DNA of 64,000 nucleotides. It comes from an uncultured Pelagibacteraceae bacterium (GTDB lineage: Bacteria; Pseudomonadota; Alphaproteobacteria; Pelagibacterales; Pelagibacteraceae). Shown here piece after piece: positions 1-8,444 of this stretch (the stretch's first letter is position 1; every line of letters starts with the position of its first letter). The DNA lies in NCBI GenBank assembly GCA_902614055.1, contig CACMJX010000001.1:253189-317188 (forward strand), in the 5' to 3' direction. Both the position numbers and the translations under genes were made by a program. The notes below the pieces were generated by a model. The model did not search any database. It was not told the origin of the DNA and was given only the letters and a program-made list of their open reading frames with translations.

Positions 1-84
1 ATTTGATAGTCTTTTATAAACAGTTGAATTTTTTTTAAAAATTTAATTAAATTAATTTTTAATAATTATTAAAGAGGTAAAAAT

Positions 85-1017
85 ATGAGAGAACTAAACA
101 GAAAAATTGTTGTTTTCATTTCAGCGATTTTTTTATTGATTAGCATGGGGTCAGTATCTTTTGCTGATGGACATGGAAAAAAAATCTTATTCAGTATTAA
201 AGGACCTGGTTCTGGAAACCCATTCTGGGCTTCTGTAACAAAAGGTGCTGAAGAAGAGGCAAAAAAATTAGGAGTAAAACTAATTTTAATTGCTCCTCCA
301 CAAGAGGGAGATGTACAAGCTCAGATAAACCAAGTTGAGGACCAACTTGCAAAAGGTGTTGATGCACTAGCACTTGCACCAGGAGATCCAAACGCTTTTG
401 CACCAATTGTAGACGATGCTATTAAAAGTGGTGTTCCAGTAGTATTTGTTGATACAAAAGGAATTAATGAAGGTGTAACTTTCATTGGGACAAATAATAT
501 GAATGGGGCAGAATTAGCTGCAAAATTTATTTGTGATAAAACTCCAAAAGGATCTGATGTTGCAATTCTTACTGGAATTGAGTCTCAGTCAACTGCATTA
601 CTAAGAAGAGATGGTGCAATTAAAGGATTTAAAAACTGCGGTTTAAACCTTGTTGCTACTCAAACAGCTGAGTGGGATACTGCAAAAGGTAGATCAGTTA
701 CTGAGTCAATCATTTTGAAAAATCCTAATATCAAAGCAATTTTTGCTTCTAATGACAATATGGGATTAGGTGCAATGCAAGCACTAAAAGATGCGGATAT
801 GAATGATGTGATCGTTGTTGGTTTTGATGCTACTCCAGATGCAGCTACAAGCATCCTAAAAGGAGAAATGACTGCAACAATAGCTCAGTTCTCATACAAC
901 ATGGGCGCATATGGAGTTAAATATGCTCTTGAGCTAGCTAACGGTGGAAGTATTGATCCTAATATTGATACTGGTACACAATTAGTAACAAAAGAAAACG
1001 CTAACGATTTTAAATAA
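85..1017 (+). CDS. Periplasmic sugar-binding protein of an ABC transporter (ribose/RbsB type)
   Basis: This is a periplasmic solute-binding protein of the Peripla_BP_4 (ribose/galactose) family and captures a sugar for an ABC importer. A signal peptide covers residues 1-27, cut after SFA. The two-lobed domain follows from about residue 33, with family-typical blocks such as GSGNPFWASVTKGAEE, VVFVDTKG and FASNDNMGLGAMQAL. The start is supported by the Shine-Dalgarno-like AAAGAGGT just upstream. The length of 310 residues is usual. No permease or ATPase gene follows; a strong terminator ends the transcript, so the membrane components lie outside the window or elsewhere. The next genes are a fucose mutarotase and a ribokinase, so a pentose or deoxyhexose is a plausible ligand, but this is inferred. 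Confidence 0.9.
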   Translation: MRELNRKIVVFISAIFLLISMGSVSFADGHGKKILFSIKGPGSGNPFWASVTKGAEEEAKKLGVKLILIAPPQEGDVQAQINQVEDQLAKGVDALALAPGDPNAFAPIVDDAIKSGVPVVFVDTKGINEGVTFIGTNNMNGAELAAKFICDKTPKGSDVAILTGIESQSTALLRRDGAIKGFKNCGLNLVATQTAEWDTAKGRSVTESIILKNPNIKAIFASNDNMGLGAMQALKDADMNDVIVVGFDATPDAATSILKGEMTATIAQFSYNMGAYGVKYALELANGGSIDPNIDTGTQLVTKENANDFK

Positions 1018-1040
1018 TCTTTAGAAAATTAAAATTAAAA

Positions 1041-1070
1041 GGGTGAAATTTTATTTCACCCTTTTTTTTT
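1041..1070 (+). terminator. Rho-independent terminator after the sugar-binding protein
   Basis: An 8-bp perfect stem GGGTGAAA/TTTCACCC with a 5-nt loop is followed directly by a run of nine T. It lies 23 nt after the stop of the binding-protein gene and before the mutarotase gene. Confidence 0.9.
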
Positions 1071-1088
1071 ATATATTATAATTGCAAA

Positions 1089-1553
1089 ATGCTAATTAAA
1101 ATTAATCCAATATTAAGCCCTGAGCTCCTATATCAGTTAAGGGCAATGGGTCATGGTGATAAACTTGTTTTAACTGATGCTAATTTTCCAGCATATTCTC
1201 ACTCTTTAAATAATAAAGTAATTAGACTAGATGGAGTAGATATTTATGAAGCTACAAAGGCTATTCTTTCTGTTTTTCCATTAGACAGTTTCATTGATTC
1301 AGCTGCAAACAGAATGCAGGTTGATAACAAACCTGATGAATTAACTGATTGTCATAAAGATTTTATTAAAGCTGTAAAAGAAACTTCTGGAGAAAATTGG
1401 AAGATTGGTTCAATTGAAAGACAAGAATTTTATAAAGAGGCAAAAAAATCTCAACTAATAGTATCAACCTCTGAAATGAGACCATATGGGTGTTTTATAT
1501 TAACAAAGGGAGTAATTAAACCAGATGGTAGTGTTTGGGTTCTTGATAAATAA
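1089..1553 (+). CDS. fucU: L-fucose mutarotase (FucU/RbsD family)
   Basis: This enzyme interconverts sugar anomers so the form needed by the next enzyme is available. The N-terminus has the family block LSPELLYQLRAMGHGD with the conserved histidine at residue 22, then LTDANFPA. The C-terminal block ERQEFYKEAKK and the later YG-x-x-IL-x-KGV pattern match FucU more than RbsD, and 154 residues is also FucU-like. It overlaps the ribokinase-like gene by one base, so the two are translationally coupled. Fucose is favoured because a non-phosphorylative fucose/rhamnose pathway lies at 24.6-28.3 kb. The adjacent ribokinase leaves ribose possible. Confidence 0.82.
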   Translation: MLIKINPILSPELLYQLRAMGHGDKLVLTDANFPAYSHSLNNKVIRLDGVDIYEATKAILSVFPLDSFIDSAANRMQVDNKPDELTDCHKDFIKAVKETSGENWKIGSIERQEFYKEAKKSQLIVSTSEMRPYGCFILTKGVIKPDGSVWVLDK

Positions 1554-2467
1554 TGAGCTCAATATGTGTCTTTGGAGTATTTGTAGCTGATCTTTGTTTT
1601 TTTGCTGACAAAATTCCAATCAAAGGTGAAACAGTTTTAGGTAGAAATCATATAGTTGGTCCAGGCGGAAAAGGGTCAAACCAAGCTATTGCTGCTGCAA
1701 GACTTGGTGGAAATGTAAATTTTATAACTAAGATAGGAGATGATCAAAATGCCAAGATGGCTCTCAAGTTGTATGAGGAGGCTGGAATTAATACAGATTC
1801 AATAATTCAAGATCCAAACAAGTCAACCGGTGTTGCAGGTATAATGATTAATGAAAAAACAGGGGATAATGCAATTAATATTGTGCCTGGAGCCGCTGGT
1901 TCTATATCTAATGAAGATATTGACAATAATATTGAGTTTATAAAAAAATCAGAAATTTTTTTAACTCAATTAGAAACACCTAATGAAGTAACTAGTTATG
2001 CCCTCAACAGAGCAAAAGAGGCAGGATCTATTACAATTTTTAATCCAGCACCTGCATCAGATATAAAAGAAAGTGATTTTAAATGTATTGATTATTTTAC
2101 TCCTAATGAAACTGAAGCAAGTTTTTATTTAGGTAAAAAGGTTGAGAGTAAAACAGAAATTGAAGTGTCTGCAAAAACTTTTTTAGAAAAAGGAGTAAAA
2201 AATATTATTATTACATTAGGTCCAAAAGGCCTCTACTTTGCAAACTCTGAGGAGAGTTTTTTTATAGATGTTTATAGTTTAAAGGATAAGGTTATAGATA
2301 CTACTGGAGCAGGCGATGCTTTTAACGGAGCGTTTGCATATGCTTTATCTAATAAATTAAAAATTAAAGATGCTTTAGAGTTTTCAAATAAAGTAGCTGC
2401 AATTTCCACAACAAAAGCAGGTGCAGCTAATGCAATGCCTAAATTAGATGAAGTAGAGGTTTATTAA
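1553..2467 (+). CDS. rbsK: PfkB-family sugar kinase (ribokinase type)
   Basis: This cytoplasmic kinase phosphorylates a sugar with ATP, probably ribose to ribose 5-phosphate. The two PfkB signatures are present: the GPGGKGSNQA substrate and glycine block near residue 37, and DTTGAGDAFNGAF at 249-261 with the catalytic aspartate at about 255. The length of 304 residues is normal. The start codon ATG overlaps the stop of the mutarotase gene by one base. The gene ends one base before a convergent dehydratase gene. Exact sugar specificity within the PfkB family cannot be read from motifs alone. Confidence 0.82.
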   Translation: MSSICVFGVFVADLCFFADKIPIKGETVLGRNHIVGPGGKGSNQAIAAARLGGNVNFITKIGDDQNAKMALKLYEEAGINTDSIIQDPNKSTGVAGIMINEKTGDNAINIVPGAAGSISNEDIDNNIEFIKKSEIFLTQLETPNEVTSYALNRAKEAGSITIFNPAPASDIKESDFKCIDYFTPNETEASFYLGKKVESKTEIEVSAKTFLEKGVKNIIITLGPKGLYFANSEESFFIDVYSLKDKVIDTTGAGDAFNGAFAYALSNKLKIKDALEFSNKVAAISTTKAGAANAMPKLDEVEVY

Positions 2468-3643
2468 TTATTCTATTATTTTAAAATCAGACTTAAATCT
2501 ATCGGTAATTGTTAAACCTAGACCAGGTTTTTTATCATCTAAATCTATATATCCATTTTCAGGGGCAGGATCACCTTCAAAAATGTAATAAAATAATTCA
2601 TTACCAATTTCTACATCATGGACTGGAAAAAACTCAGATATTGGACAATTAAAATTTGACATTGTTAAATGATAATTATGCATTTGACCAGCATGAGGAA
2701 TAACTGGCACTTGATAAGCTTCTGCCAATGCATTTATTTTATTTGCAATTGTAAATCCGCCAACTCTATTATTATCATATTGAATATAGCTGACTGCTTT
2801 AATATCCAATAATTGTTTAAATCCAAATAAGTTGAATTCATGTTCTCCACCAGAAATTGGAATTGCATTCATATTATTTAATTCTGCATAGCCATGAATA
2901 TCATCTGCTATTACAGGTTCCTCCAACCATCTAGGGTTAAATTTTACTAATTTTGGGATCATCCTTTTTGCATAATCTAAGTTCCAACCCATATAACATT
3001 CCATCATTAGGTCGGTATCATATCCAATAACCTCTCTAACTGCTTCAGCTAGCTCAATATTTTTTTTCATACCATCAGGTCCATCTTTTGGCCCCCATCC
3101 AAATCTCATTTTAAACATTTTAAAACCTTGTTTAACATAGCTTTCAGCTTCTTTTTGCAAATCCTTAATTGGTTGGCTGTATAGTTTAGATGCGTAGACT
3201 GGTATCTTTTCCTTTGTTCGTCCACCTAATAGTTTAAAAACAGGTTTGTTTGTAATTTTTCCCATTATATCCCAGAGCGCAATATCAATTGCAGAAATAG
3301 CTACCATCCCCAATCCTCTTCTTCCCCACGCATGCGTTCTTCTATACATTTTTTCCCAGATATAAGAATAATCAAAAGGATCTTCACCTATTACTAAAGG
3401 AGTTAAATAAGTATCGATTGTTTTTTTTACTAATTGAGGTGCTAGTGCCGCATTTCCAATTCCAATAATACCATCGTCTGTTTCGATTTCACATATTAAC
3501 CATTCATGAAATCTAAATGAACCCATAGCATCTGATTTTTCAAACAAAAGGTCTGAAGCATTTGTGCAAAAATTATTTTGTGGAGGAACTGTTTTACCGT
3601 TCCATTGATATACCTTGGTACGAATACTGTTTATCTTAGACAT
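2468..3643 (-). CDS. Enolase-superfamily sugar-acid dehydratase, L-rhamnonate dehydratase-like
   Basis: This enzyme removes water from a sugar acid to give a 2-keto-3-deoxy acid. The N-terminal capping domain is followed by a TIM barrel. Blocks resembling RhmD include [29 protein letters not shown] and the C-terminal [14 protein letters not shown]. The first metal-ligand position appears as Glu (MMECYMGW) followed by Glu in LEEP and Glu in GGEHE. The length of 391 residues fits the family. The PdxA-like gene immediately upstream on the same strand (3644) suggests a two-gene operon. Substrate assignment to L-rhamnonate or a close epimer is inference from these blocks. Confidence 0.8.
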   Translation of the reverse strand: MSKINSIRTKVYQWNGKTVPPQNNFCTNASDLLFEKSDAMGSFRFHEWLICEIETDDGIIGIGNAALAPQLVKKTIDTYLTPLVIGEDPFDYSYIWEKMYRRTHAWGRRGLGMVAISAIDIALWDIMGKITNKPVFKLLGGRTKEKIPVYASKLYSQPIKDLQKEAESYVKQGFKMFKMRFGWGPKDGPDGMKKNIELAEAVREVIGYDTDLMMECYMGWNLDYAKRMIPKLVKFNPRWLEEPVIADDIHGYAELNNMNAIPISGGEHEFNLFGFKQLLDIKAVSYIQYDNNRVGGFTIANKINALAEAYQVPVIPHAGQMHNYHLTMSNFNCPISEFFPVHDVEIGNELFYYIFEGDPAPENGYIDLDDKKPGLGLTITDRFKSDFKIIE

Positions 3644-4639
3644 TTAATTATTTTTATTCTCTGCCATTGTTAATGCAATTTTGAATGAATTCAAAGTAGG
3701 TTCTAAATTTGCTTTATTTTTTCCTGCAATATCAAATGCTGTTCCATGAGCAGGAGTGGTTATAGGGATTGGCAAACCTCCTTGTACAGTTACACCTCTA
3801 TCAAATCCAAATGCTTTTAATCCAGATTGAAGTGCATCATGATACATACCAACAATACAATCATGATTTCCATTTTTATAAGCTGTGATAAAAGAAGTAT
3901 CACATGGTAAAGGTCCATCAGCATTAATACCTAGTTTTTTTGCTTCTTCTATTGCAGGTATAATTTCGTCTTTTTCCTCTGTACCAAATTCAGCATGAGG
4001 ATTCAGTGCTTGGACTGCTACTCTTGGATTTTTAATACCATTTAATTTCATAGCTTCATTTATAAGCTTAATTGGCTTAATAATTTTTTCCTTTTTTACA
4101 TGTTCTGGTACTTCTTTTATTGGAATATGTGATGATACCCTTGCTGTCCAAAAATTATCAACAACATTAAACTCACAAAAAAAATTTTTAACCTTTAACT
4201 TTTCAGCCATCAAATGTAATTCATCAGAATATTTATTTCCTCCAAGTTTAAGGCTTGTTTTGTTAAATGGTCCAAAGTTTATTGCATGAATTTTGTTTTC
4301 TTTAGCAAGATCTAAAGCTAAATCTAAAGAAGATAAAACGCTTTCTCCCGCCTCTTTAGAGCACTCAGATAATTTATAATTATGATTTTTACCTTTAGAG
4401 ATATCTAGAAAAAATTTATTACCCTTGGCAAAATCAATATTATCGAAATCTTCTACAAAATTTAAATTATGTGATTTGCCTGAAATTTTATTTCCACTCT
4501 CTAAAATATTTTTTTCACCTATAATAATTACATTAGACTTCTTTGTTATTTCCTCAGATAATAGTTTTGATACTAATTCGGGTCCTATACCAGAGGGGTC
4601 TCCTAAAAGAACTGCTATGTTAATTTTATTTTGAGCCAT
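3644..4639 (-). CDS. PdxA-family dehydrogenase (PdxA2-like)
   Basis: The protein belongs to the 4-hydroxythreonine-4-phosphate dehydrogenase family, an NAD-dependent decarboxylating dehydrogenase of phosphorylated hydroxy acids. The N-terminus GDPSGIGPEL is the family hallmark, and metal-binding histidine regions appear in DELHLMAEKL, NPHAEFG and GMYHDALQ. The length of 331 residues is normal. It is the first gene of a minus-strand pair with a sugar-acid dehydratase. This favours the catabolic PdxA2 branch, which acts on 4-phospho-erythronate or -threonate, over vitamin B6 synthesis. No DtnK/OtnK-type kinase is nearby, so the biosynthetic role is not excluded. Confidence 0.78.
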   Translation of the reverse strand: MAQNKINIAVLLGDPSGIGPELVSKLLSEEITKKSNVIIIGEKNILESGNKISGKSHNLNFVEDFDNIDFAKGNKFFLDISKGKNHNYKLSECSKEAGESVLSSLDLALDLAKENKIHAINFGPFNKTSLKLGGNKYSDELHLMAEKLKVKNFFCEFNVVDNFWTARVSSHIPIKEVPEHVKKEKIIKPIKLINEAMKLNGIKNPRVAVQALNPHAEFGTEEKDEIIPAIEEAKKLGINADGPLPCDTSFITAYKNGNHDCIVGMYHDALQSGLKAFGFDRGVTVQGGLPIPITTPAHGTAFDIAGKNKANLEPTLNSFKIALTMAENKNN

Positions 4640-4711
4640 TTTTTACTTTACGCTATGTATCAGATTATGTTTATATATTTAAATATAAATTAACTAAAAA
4701 AGAGGGAAATA
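4640..4711. promoter_or_regulatory. Divergent promoter region between pdxA2-like and tctC genes
   Basis: This 72-bp spacer must contain the promoters for both outward-facing operons. It holds an all-A/T inverted repeat (arms TTTATAT at 4671-4677 and ATATAAA at 4684-4690) and an AGAGGGA ribosome-binding site before tctC. The repeat could be an operator but could also arise by chance in such A/T-rich DNA. Confidence 0.4.
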
Positions 4712-5686
4712 ATGAAAAAAAGTTTTAAATTATTTTTAGCTGCCGCATTTTTGGTAACTGAATTTTTTGTTGTTGCACTTCCACTTATGATTACTTCTGC
4801 AAAAGCAGATGGTCACCCCATTCAAGCTATTACACACGCTGGTTTTGGTGGTGGAACAGACGTAACTACTAGAATGATGTTATTAAGAACTAGAAGGTAT
4901 CTAAAACAAGATATGCAATTAGTTAACAAAAAAGGTGGTGGTGGAGCAGCATCAATGGATTATATGATGACTTTACCTGCGGATGGTCAACATACTTTAA
5001 CTTGGACAACAGGTCATGCTGTATCAATGGCATTGGGTAAAACTAAAGTTAAATTAAGTGACATGCAACCATTAGCAAGAGGAACAGACGATCCTCAGTT
5101 ATTTGTTGTAAATTGTAAAAATGAAATCAAAGACGCTAAGAAATTTATTAGTGCACAAAAATCAAAATCATTAAAATATGGTACAACTCACGTTGGTGGT
5201 ATTGATGATGTAAGCGCGATTGCTTTTACAAAAAAAGGAAAATTAACAGACCCAACAATTGTTCCATACAAAGGAGTTGGTCCTATTAAAACTAACCTAA
5301 TCAAAGGAGATATTGATGTAGGTGTTTTAAACTTAGGTGAAGCAGTTACAGAAATTGAAGATGGAACTTTATGTGTTTCAGTTGTTCTTGCAAGTAACAG
5401 AATGGAAAAATTAAGTAATATTCCTACTGCCACAGAACTTGGAATACCAGTTGTGTTATCAACTGTTAGAGGATTTGTAACAAGAAAAGGAGTTCCAGCT
5501 GACAGAAAGAAACAATTGGAAGATGCTATGATAAAAGCTATGGAGCATAAATATTTCCAAAGCTTTCTAACTGACATCGGACTTGATTCAACTAGTGTTG
5601 TTGGAGCTGATGAGTGGGGTAAGCAAATGGAGGTGATGCTTGCAGAAATGACTGCTCAACTTAAAGCTTTGGGTTACATTAATTAG
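4712..5686 (+). CDS. tctC: Tripartite tricarboxylate transporter substrate-binding protein (TctC/Bug family)
   Basis: This periplasmic receptor binds a carboxylate and presents it to the TctAB membrane complex. A long signal peptide of about 32 residues ends in SAKA. The mature protein shows the Bug-family sequence THAGFGGGTDVTTR and, further on, VPYKGVGPIKTNLIKGDIDVG. The gene has a good AGAGGGA ribosome-binding site seven bases before ATG. It is followed by tctB and tctA, which fixes the system assignment. Substrate cannot be read from sequence. The neighbouring dehydrogenase and kinase suggest a sugar-derived acid rather than citrate, as inference. Confidence 0.9.
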   Translation: MKKSFKLFLAAAFLVTEFFVVALPLMITSAKADGHPIQAITHAGFGGGTDVTTRMMLLRTRRYLKQDMQLVNKKGGGGAASMDYMMTLPADGQHTLTWTTGHAVSMALGKTKVKLSDMQPLARGTDDPQLFVVNCKNEIKDAKKFISAQKSKSLKYGTTHVGGIDDVSAIAFTKKGKLTDPTIVPYKGVGPIKTNLIKGDIDVGVLNLGEAVTEIEDGTLCVSVVLASNRMEKLSNIPTATELGIPVVLSTVRGFVTRKGVPADRKKQLEDAMIKAMEHKYFQSFLTDIGLDSTSVVGADEWGKQMEVMLAEMTAQLKALGYIN

Positions 5687-5709
5687 TCATAAGAAAGTAC
5701 ATTTTTTTT

Positions 5710-6216
5710 ATGAATAATGTACACAATAAAAAAAGGGCAAACAAAAGTTTGCCCTTTTTTTTTAAAGATGAGTTTAAAGTATTTTTTGTAATTATTTTTT
5801 TTTCTACAATATTATTAATTTCAACTTTTACTTTTGATAAGGTCCCGCCAATCTTAAACAGAGGTATTCAGCCTGCAACGTTTCCAAAAGGATTGTTAGT
5901 ATTGATAATGTTTTTAACAACAATTATTTATTATCTATCATTTAAAAATCCCTGGAAAAAAGAAAAAAAACTTCCAAAACCATTTTTTTTAACAATCTTA
6001 AGTTTTATTTTATTTGTTATTATCTCTAAAACATTAGATTTTTTCTTAGCTATTTCAGTTCTTTCAATATTTGTCTCTTACAATTGGGGTGAAAAAAGAG
6101 TTTTTTATTTACTATTAGTTGGAATTATATTTCCACTAGTAGTTTTTATATTTTTCGAAATGATACTGAGTCTTAGATTTCCTCCAGGAATAATTACAAA
6201 CCTTTATTATTACTAG
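5710..6216 (+). CDS. tctB: Small membrane subunit of tripartite tricarboxylate transporter
   Basis: TctB is the small four-helix membrane partner of TctA. The protein has 168 residues with hydrophobic segments near residues 23-42, 58-75, 90-120 and 125-155, as expected. The start is unusual: the first 18 codons run through a terminator-type hairpin, and the only ATG in frame before the first helix is at 5710. No clear ribosome-binding site precedes it. A non-ATG start downstream of the hairpin cannot be excluded. It sits between tctC and tctA, two bases from the latter. Confidence 0.82.
   Translation: MNNVHNKKRANKSLPFFFKDEFKVFFVIIFFSTILLISTFTFDKVPPILNRGIQPATFPKGLLVLIMFLTTIIYYLSFKNPWKKEKKLPKPFFLTILSFILFVIISKTLDFFLAISVLSIFVSYNWGEKRVFYLLLVGIIFPLVVFIFFEMILSLRFPPGIITNLYYY
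5735..5763 (+). terminator. Terminator-like hairpin overlapping the start of tctB
   Basis: A perfect 8-bp stem GGGCAAAC/GTTTGCCC with an AAAA loop is followed by nine T. It sits 48 nt after the tctC stop and inside the first codons of the tctB frame, so it probably acts as a partial terminator or 3' protecting hairpin between receptor and permease genes. Confidence 0.85.
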
Positions 6217-6217
6217 T

Positions 6218-7690
6218 ATGGATAATCTTTTATTAATGATGGTGCCTTTATTTAGTTCTAAGTTATTAATTGTTTTACTTTTTGGGACTTTATTTGGACT
6301 AATTTTAGGTGTTTTACCAGGATTAGGCCCTACAACTGGTGGAGCATTAATCTTACCATTTACTATGACTTTAGATCCTCTTTCAGCAATAGTCCTTTTA
6401 ACATCAATTTATTGCGCCGGAACATATGGTGGTGCAATCACTGCAGTTTTAATAAATACTCCTGGAACTCCAGCAGCAGCAGCCACTTGTCTAGATGGCT
6501 ATCCTTTAGCTCAAAAGGGAGAAGCAGGAAGAGCTTTAGGTATGGCAACAGTTTCAAGTACAGTGGGTGGAATATTTAGTGTGATAGTTTTAGTATTTTT
6601 TGCACCTGTTTTAGCTAAACTCGCCTATGAATTTGGCCAACCAGAATATTTTGCATTAGCTATTTTTGGTTTAACTATGCTCGCATCAATTGGTGAGGGA
6701 AGTCCAATTAAAAATTTAATAGCTGGTGCATTTGGAATTTTAATTTCTACTATTGGAAAAGATTTTATGACTTCAATTGATAGATTTACTTATGGAATCA
6801 ATGAACTTTCAGTTGGTATTGGATTTATACCAGTGGTAGTAGGTTTATTTGCTATAAGCGAAATGTTAACTCAGTCAACACTTCTTGATCAAGTGTTCAA
6901 AAGAGTTGCATTAAAAGCGGTAAAACTCCCATCTCTAGATGATTATAAGAAAACATGGAAAACAATTTTAAGATCAAGCGGCATAGGTTCTTTCATTGGT
7001 GTTTTGCCAGCAGAGGGAGGAACTGTTGCATCTTTAATTGGGTACTCAGAAGCAAAAAGATTTTCTAAAGAACCAGAAAAATTTGGCAAAGGATCAATAG
7101 AAGGAATTGCTGGAGCAGAGGCTGCTAATAATGCTGCTACTGGTGGCGCAATGGTTCCAACTTTAGCCCTTGGAATCCCTGGGAGTGCTACAACAGCAGT
7201 AATATTAACTGGTTTAATTATTCATGGTGTCAGACCAGGTCCAGATCTATTTAGAGAACAGCCTGATTTTTTGTATGGAATTTTTGGAGCTATGTTAATT
7301 GCAAACGTTTTATTTTTTATATTTGGTTTTTTTGGTGCAAAATTATTTGCAAGAATAACTTTAGTTCCAAACAAAATTTTATGGCCAATGATATTTGCTG
7401 TATCTGTATGTGGAACTTATTCTTTAAGTCAGTCGATAATTGATGTCTGGATAATGTTATTTTTTGGAGTACTTGGATTTTTTATGAGAAGATTTGGTTT
7501 TTCAGTTGTTCCAGTAATTATAGGATTAATTTTAGGAGAATTAGTAGAAGGAACTTTAAGACAATCTTTAGTGATTTTTGATGGAAATTGGCTGATGTTT
7601 TTAACAAGACCAATAGCTTTAACCTTTTTTATTTTATCTTTTATTGCATTGGCTTTTCCTTTATTAAGGTCAAAAAAACAAAAAAAATAA
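6218..7690 (+). CDS. tctA: Large membrane subunit of tripartite tricarboxylate transporter
   Basis: TctA forms the transport channel and is driven by an ion gradient. The 490-residue protein is almost wholly hydrophobic with about eleven or twelve membrane segments. It carries the family signature GVLPGLGPTTGGALILPF near residue 31, and a second internal copy of the glycine-rich motif around IGVLPAEGGTVASLIGY and ALGIPGSATTAVILTGL. Length and order (tctC-B-A) are canonical. A dehydrogenase and a ROK kinase follow within four bases each and probably share the transcript. Confidence 0.93.
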   Translation: MDNLLLMMVPLFSSKLLIVLLFGTLFGLILGVLPGLGPTTGGALILPFTMTLDPLSAIVLLTSIYCAGTYGGAITAVLINTPGTPAAAATCLDGYPLAQKGEAGRALGMATVSSTVGGIFSVIVLVFFAPVLAKLAYEFGQPEYFALAIFGLTMLASIGEGSPIKNLIAGAFGILISTIGKDFMTSIDRFTYGINELSVGIGFIPVVVGLFAISEMLTQSTLLDQVFKRVALKAVKLPSLDDYKKTWKTILRSSGIGSFIGVLPAEGGTVASLIGYSEAKRFSKEPEKFGKGSIEGIAGAEAANNAATGGAMVPTLALGIPGSATTAVILTGLIIHGVRPGPDLFREQPDFLYGIFGAMLIANVLFFIFGFFGAKLFARITLVPNKILWPMIFAVSVCGTYSLSQSIIDVWIMLFFGVLGFFMRRFGFSVVPVIIGLILGELVEGTLRQSLVIFDGNWLMFLTRPIALTFFILSFIALAFPLLRSKKQKK

Positions 7691-7691
7691 T

Positions 7692-8441
7692 ATGATTAAT
7701 TTTGATTTAAAAGATAGAGTTGCAATAGTGACAGGAGGCGCACAAGGTTTTGGACTGGCTATTACGGAAAGATTTATTGCTTCAGGAGCAAGCGTTGTTA
7801 TTTGGGATATAGATGAAGAGGCAATTAAAACTGCAATAAAAAAAATTAATTCAAATAAGGTTTCATATCAAATTGTGGATGTTGGAAATTATGAAAATAT
7901 AGGAAAAAATTTAGCTGAGATTGAAAAAATACATAAAAAAATCGATATTTTTATCAATAATGCAGGTGTTGCAGGAAAAAATACTACAGTAGTTGATTAT
8001 CCACTTGATGAATGGAAAAAAGTTATAGACTTAAATCTAAATGCAGTATTTTATTGTTGTAAAGCCGTAACTCCTTACATGATAAAAAATAATTATGGAA
8101 GAATTGTTAATATTGCCTCTATCGCTGGAAAAGAAGGCAATCCTAACGCTAGTGCCTATAGCACTTCTAAAGCTGGAGTTATAGGTTTAACTAAATCGCT
8201 TGGTAAAGAATTAGCATTAAAAAATATAGCTGTTAATTGTGTAACCCCTGCTGCTGCTCAAACTAGAATTTTTGATCAAATGACTGAGGAACATATTAAT
8301 TATATGTTATCTAAAATCCCAAGAAATAAATTTGCCAAAGTAGATGAATTAGCGTCTCTTGTTACGTGGTTATCCAGTGAAGAAAATTCTTTTTCAACAG
8401 CTGCAGTATTTGATTTGAGTGGTGGAAGAGCAACTTATTAG
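7692..8441 (+). CDS. Short-chain dehydrogenase/reductase (FabG-like)
   Basis: This classical SDR oxidises or reduces a hydroxyl or keto group with NAD(P). The cofactor motif TGGAQGFG lies near residue 14, NNAG near residue 89, and the catalytic Ser-Tyr-Lys triad is seen in NIASIAG and YSTSKAG. The length of 249 residues is normal. It lies one base after tctA and three before a ROK kinase. A role in metabolising the TctABC substrate or a sugar is therefore likely, while the exact substrate is unknown. Confidence 0.85.
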   Translation: MINFDLKDRVAIVTGGAQGFGLAITERFIASGASVVIWDIDEEAIKTAIKKINSNKVSYQIVDVGNYENIGKNLAEIEKIHKKIDIFINNAGVAGKNTTVVDYPLDEWKKVIDLNLNAVFYCCKAVTPYMIKNNYGRIVNIASIAGKEGNPNASAYSTSKAGVIGLTKSLGKELALKNIAVNCVTPAAAQTRIFDQMTEEHINYMLSKIPRNKFAKVDELASLVTWLSSEENSFSTAAVFDLSGGRATY

Positions 8442-8444
8442 TTT

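Noticed and set aside
1-84. Promoter for the first sugar-binding protein gene (TTGAAT near 24, TTAAAT near 47)
   Set aside because: Both boxes are poor matches in very A/T-rich DNA, and the spacer is cut by the window start, so I did not list it.
5188-5577. Antisense open frame of 129 codons over tctC
   Set aside because: It lies fully within tctC, has no recognisable domain and fits the low stop-codon density opposite a conserved coding frame.
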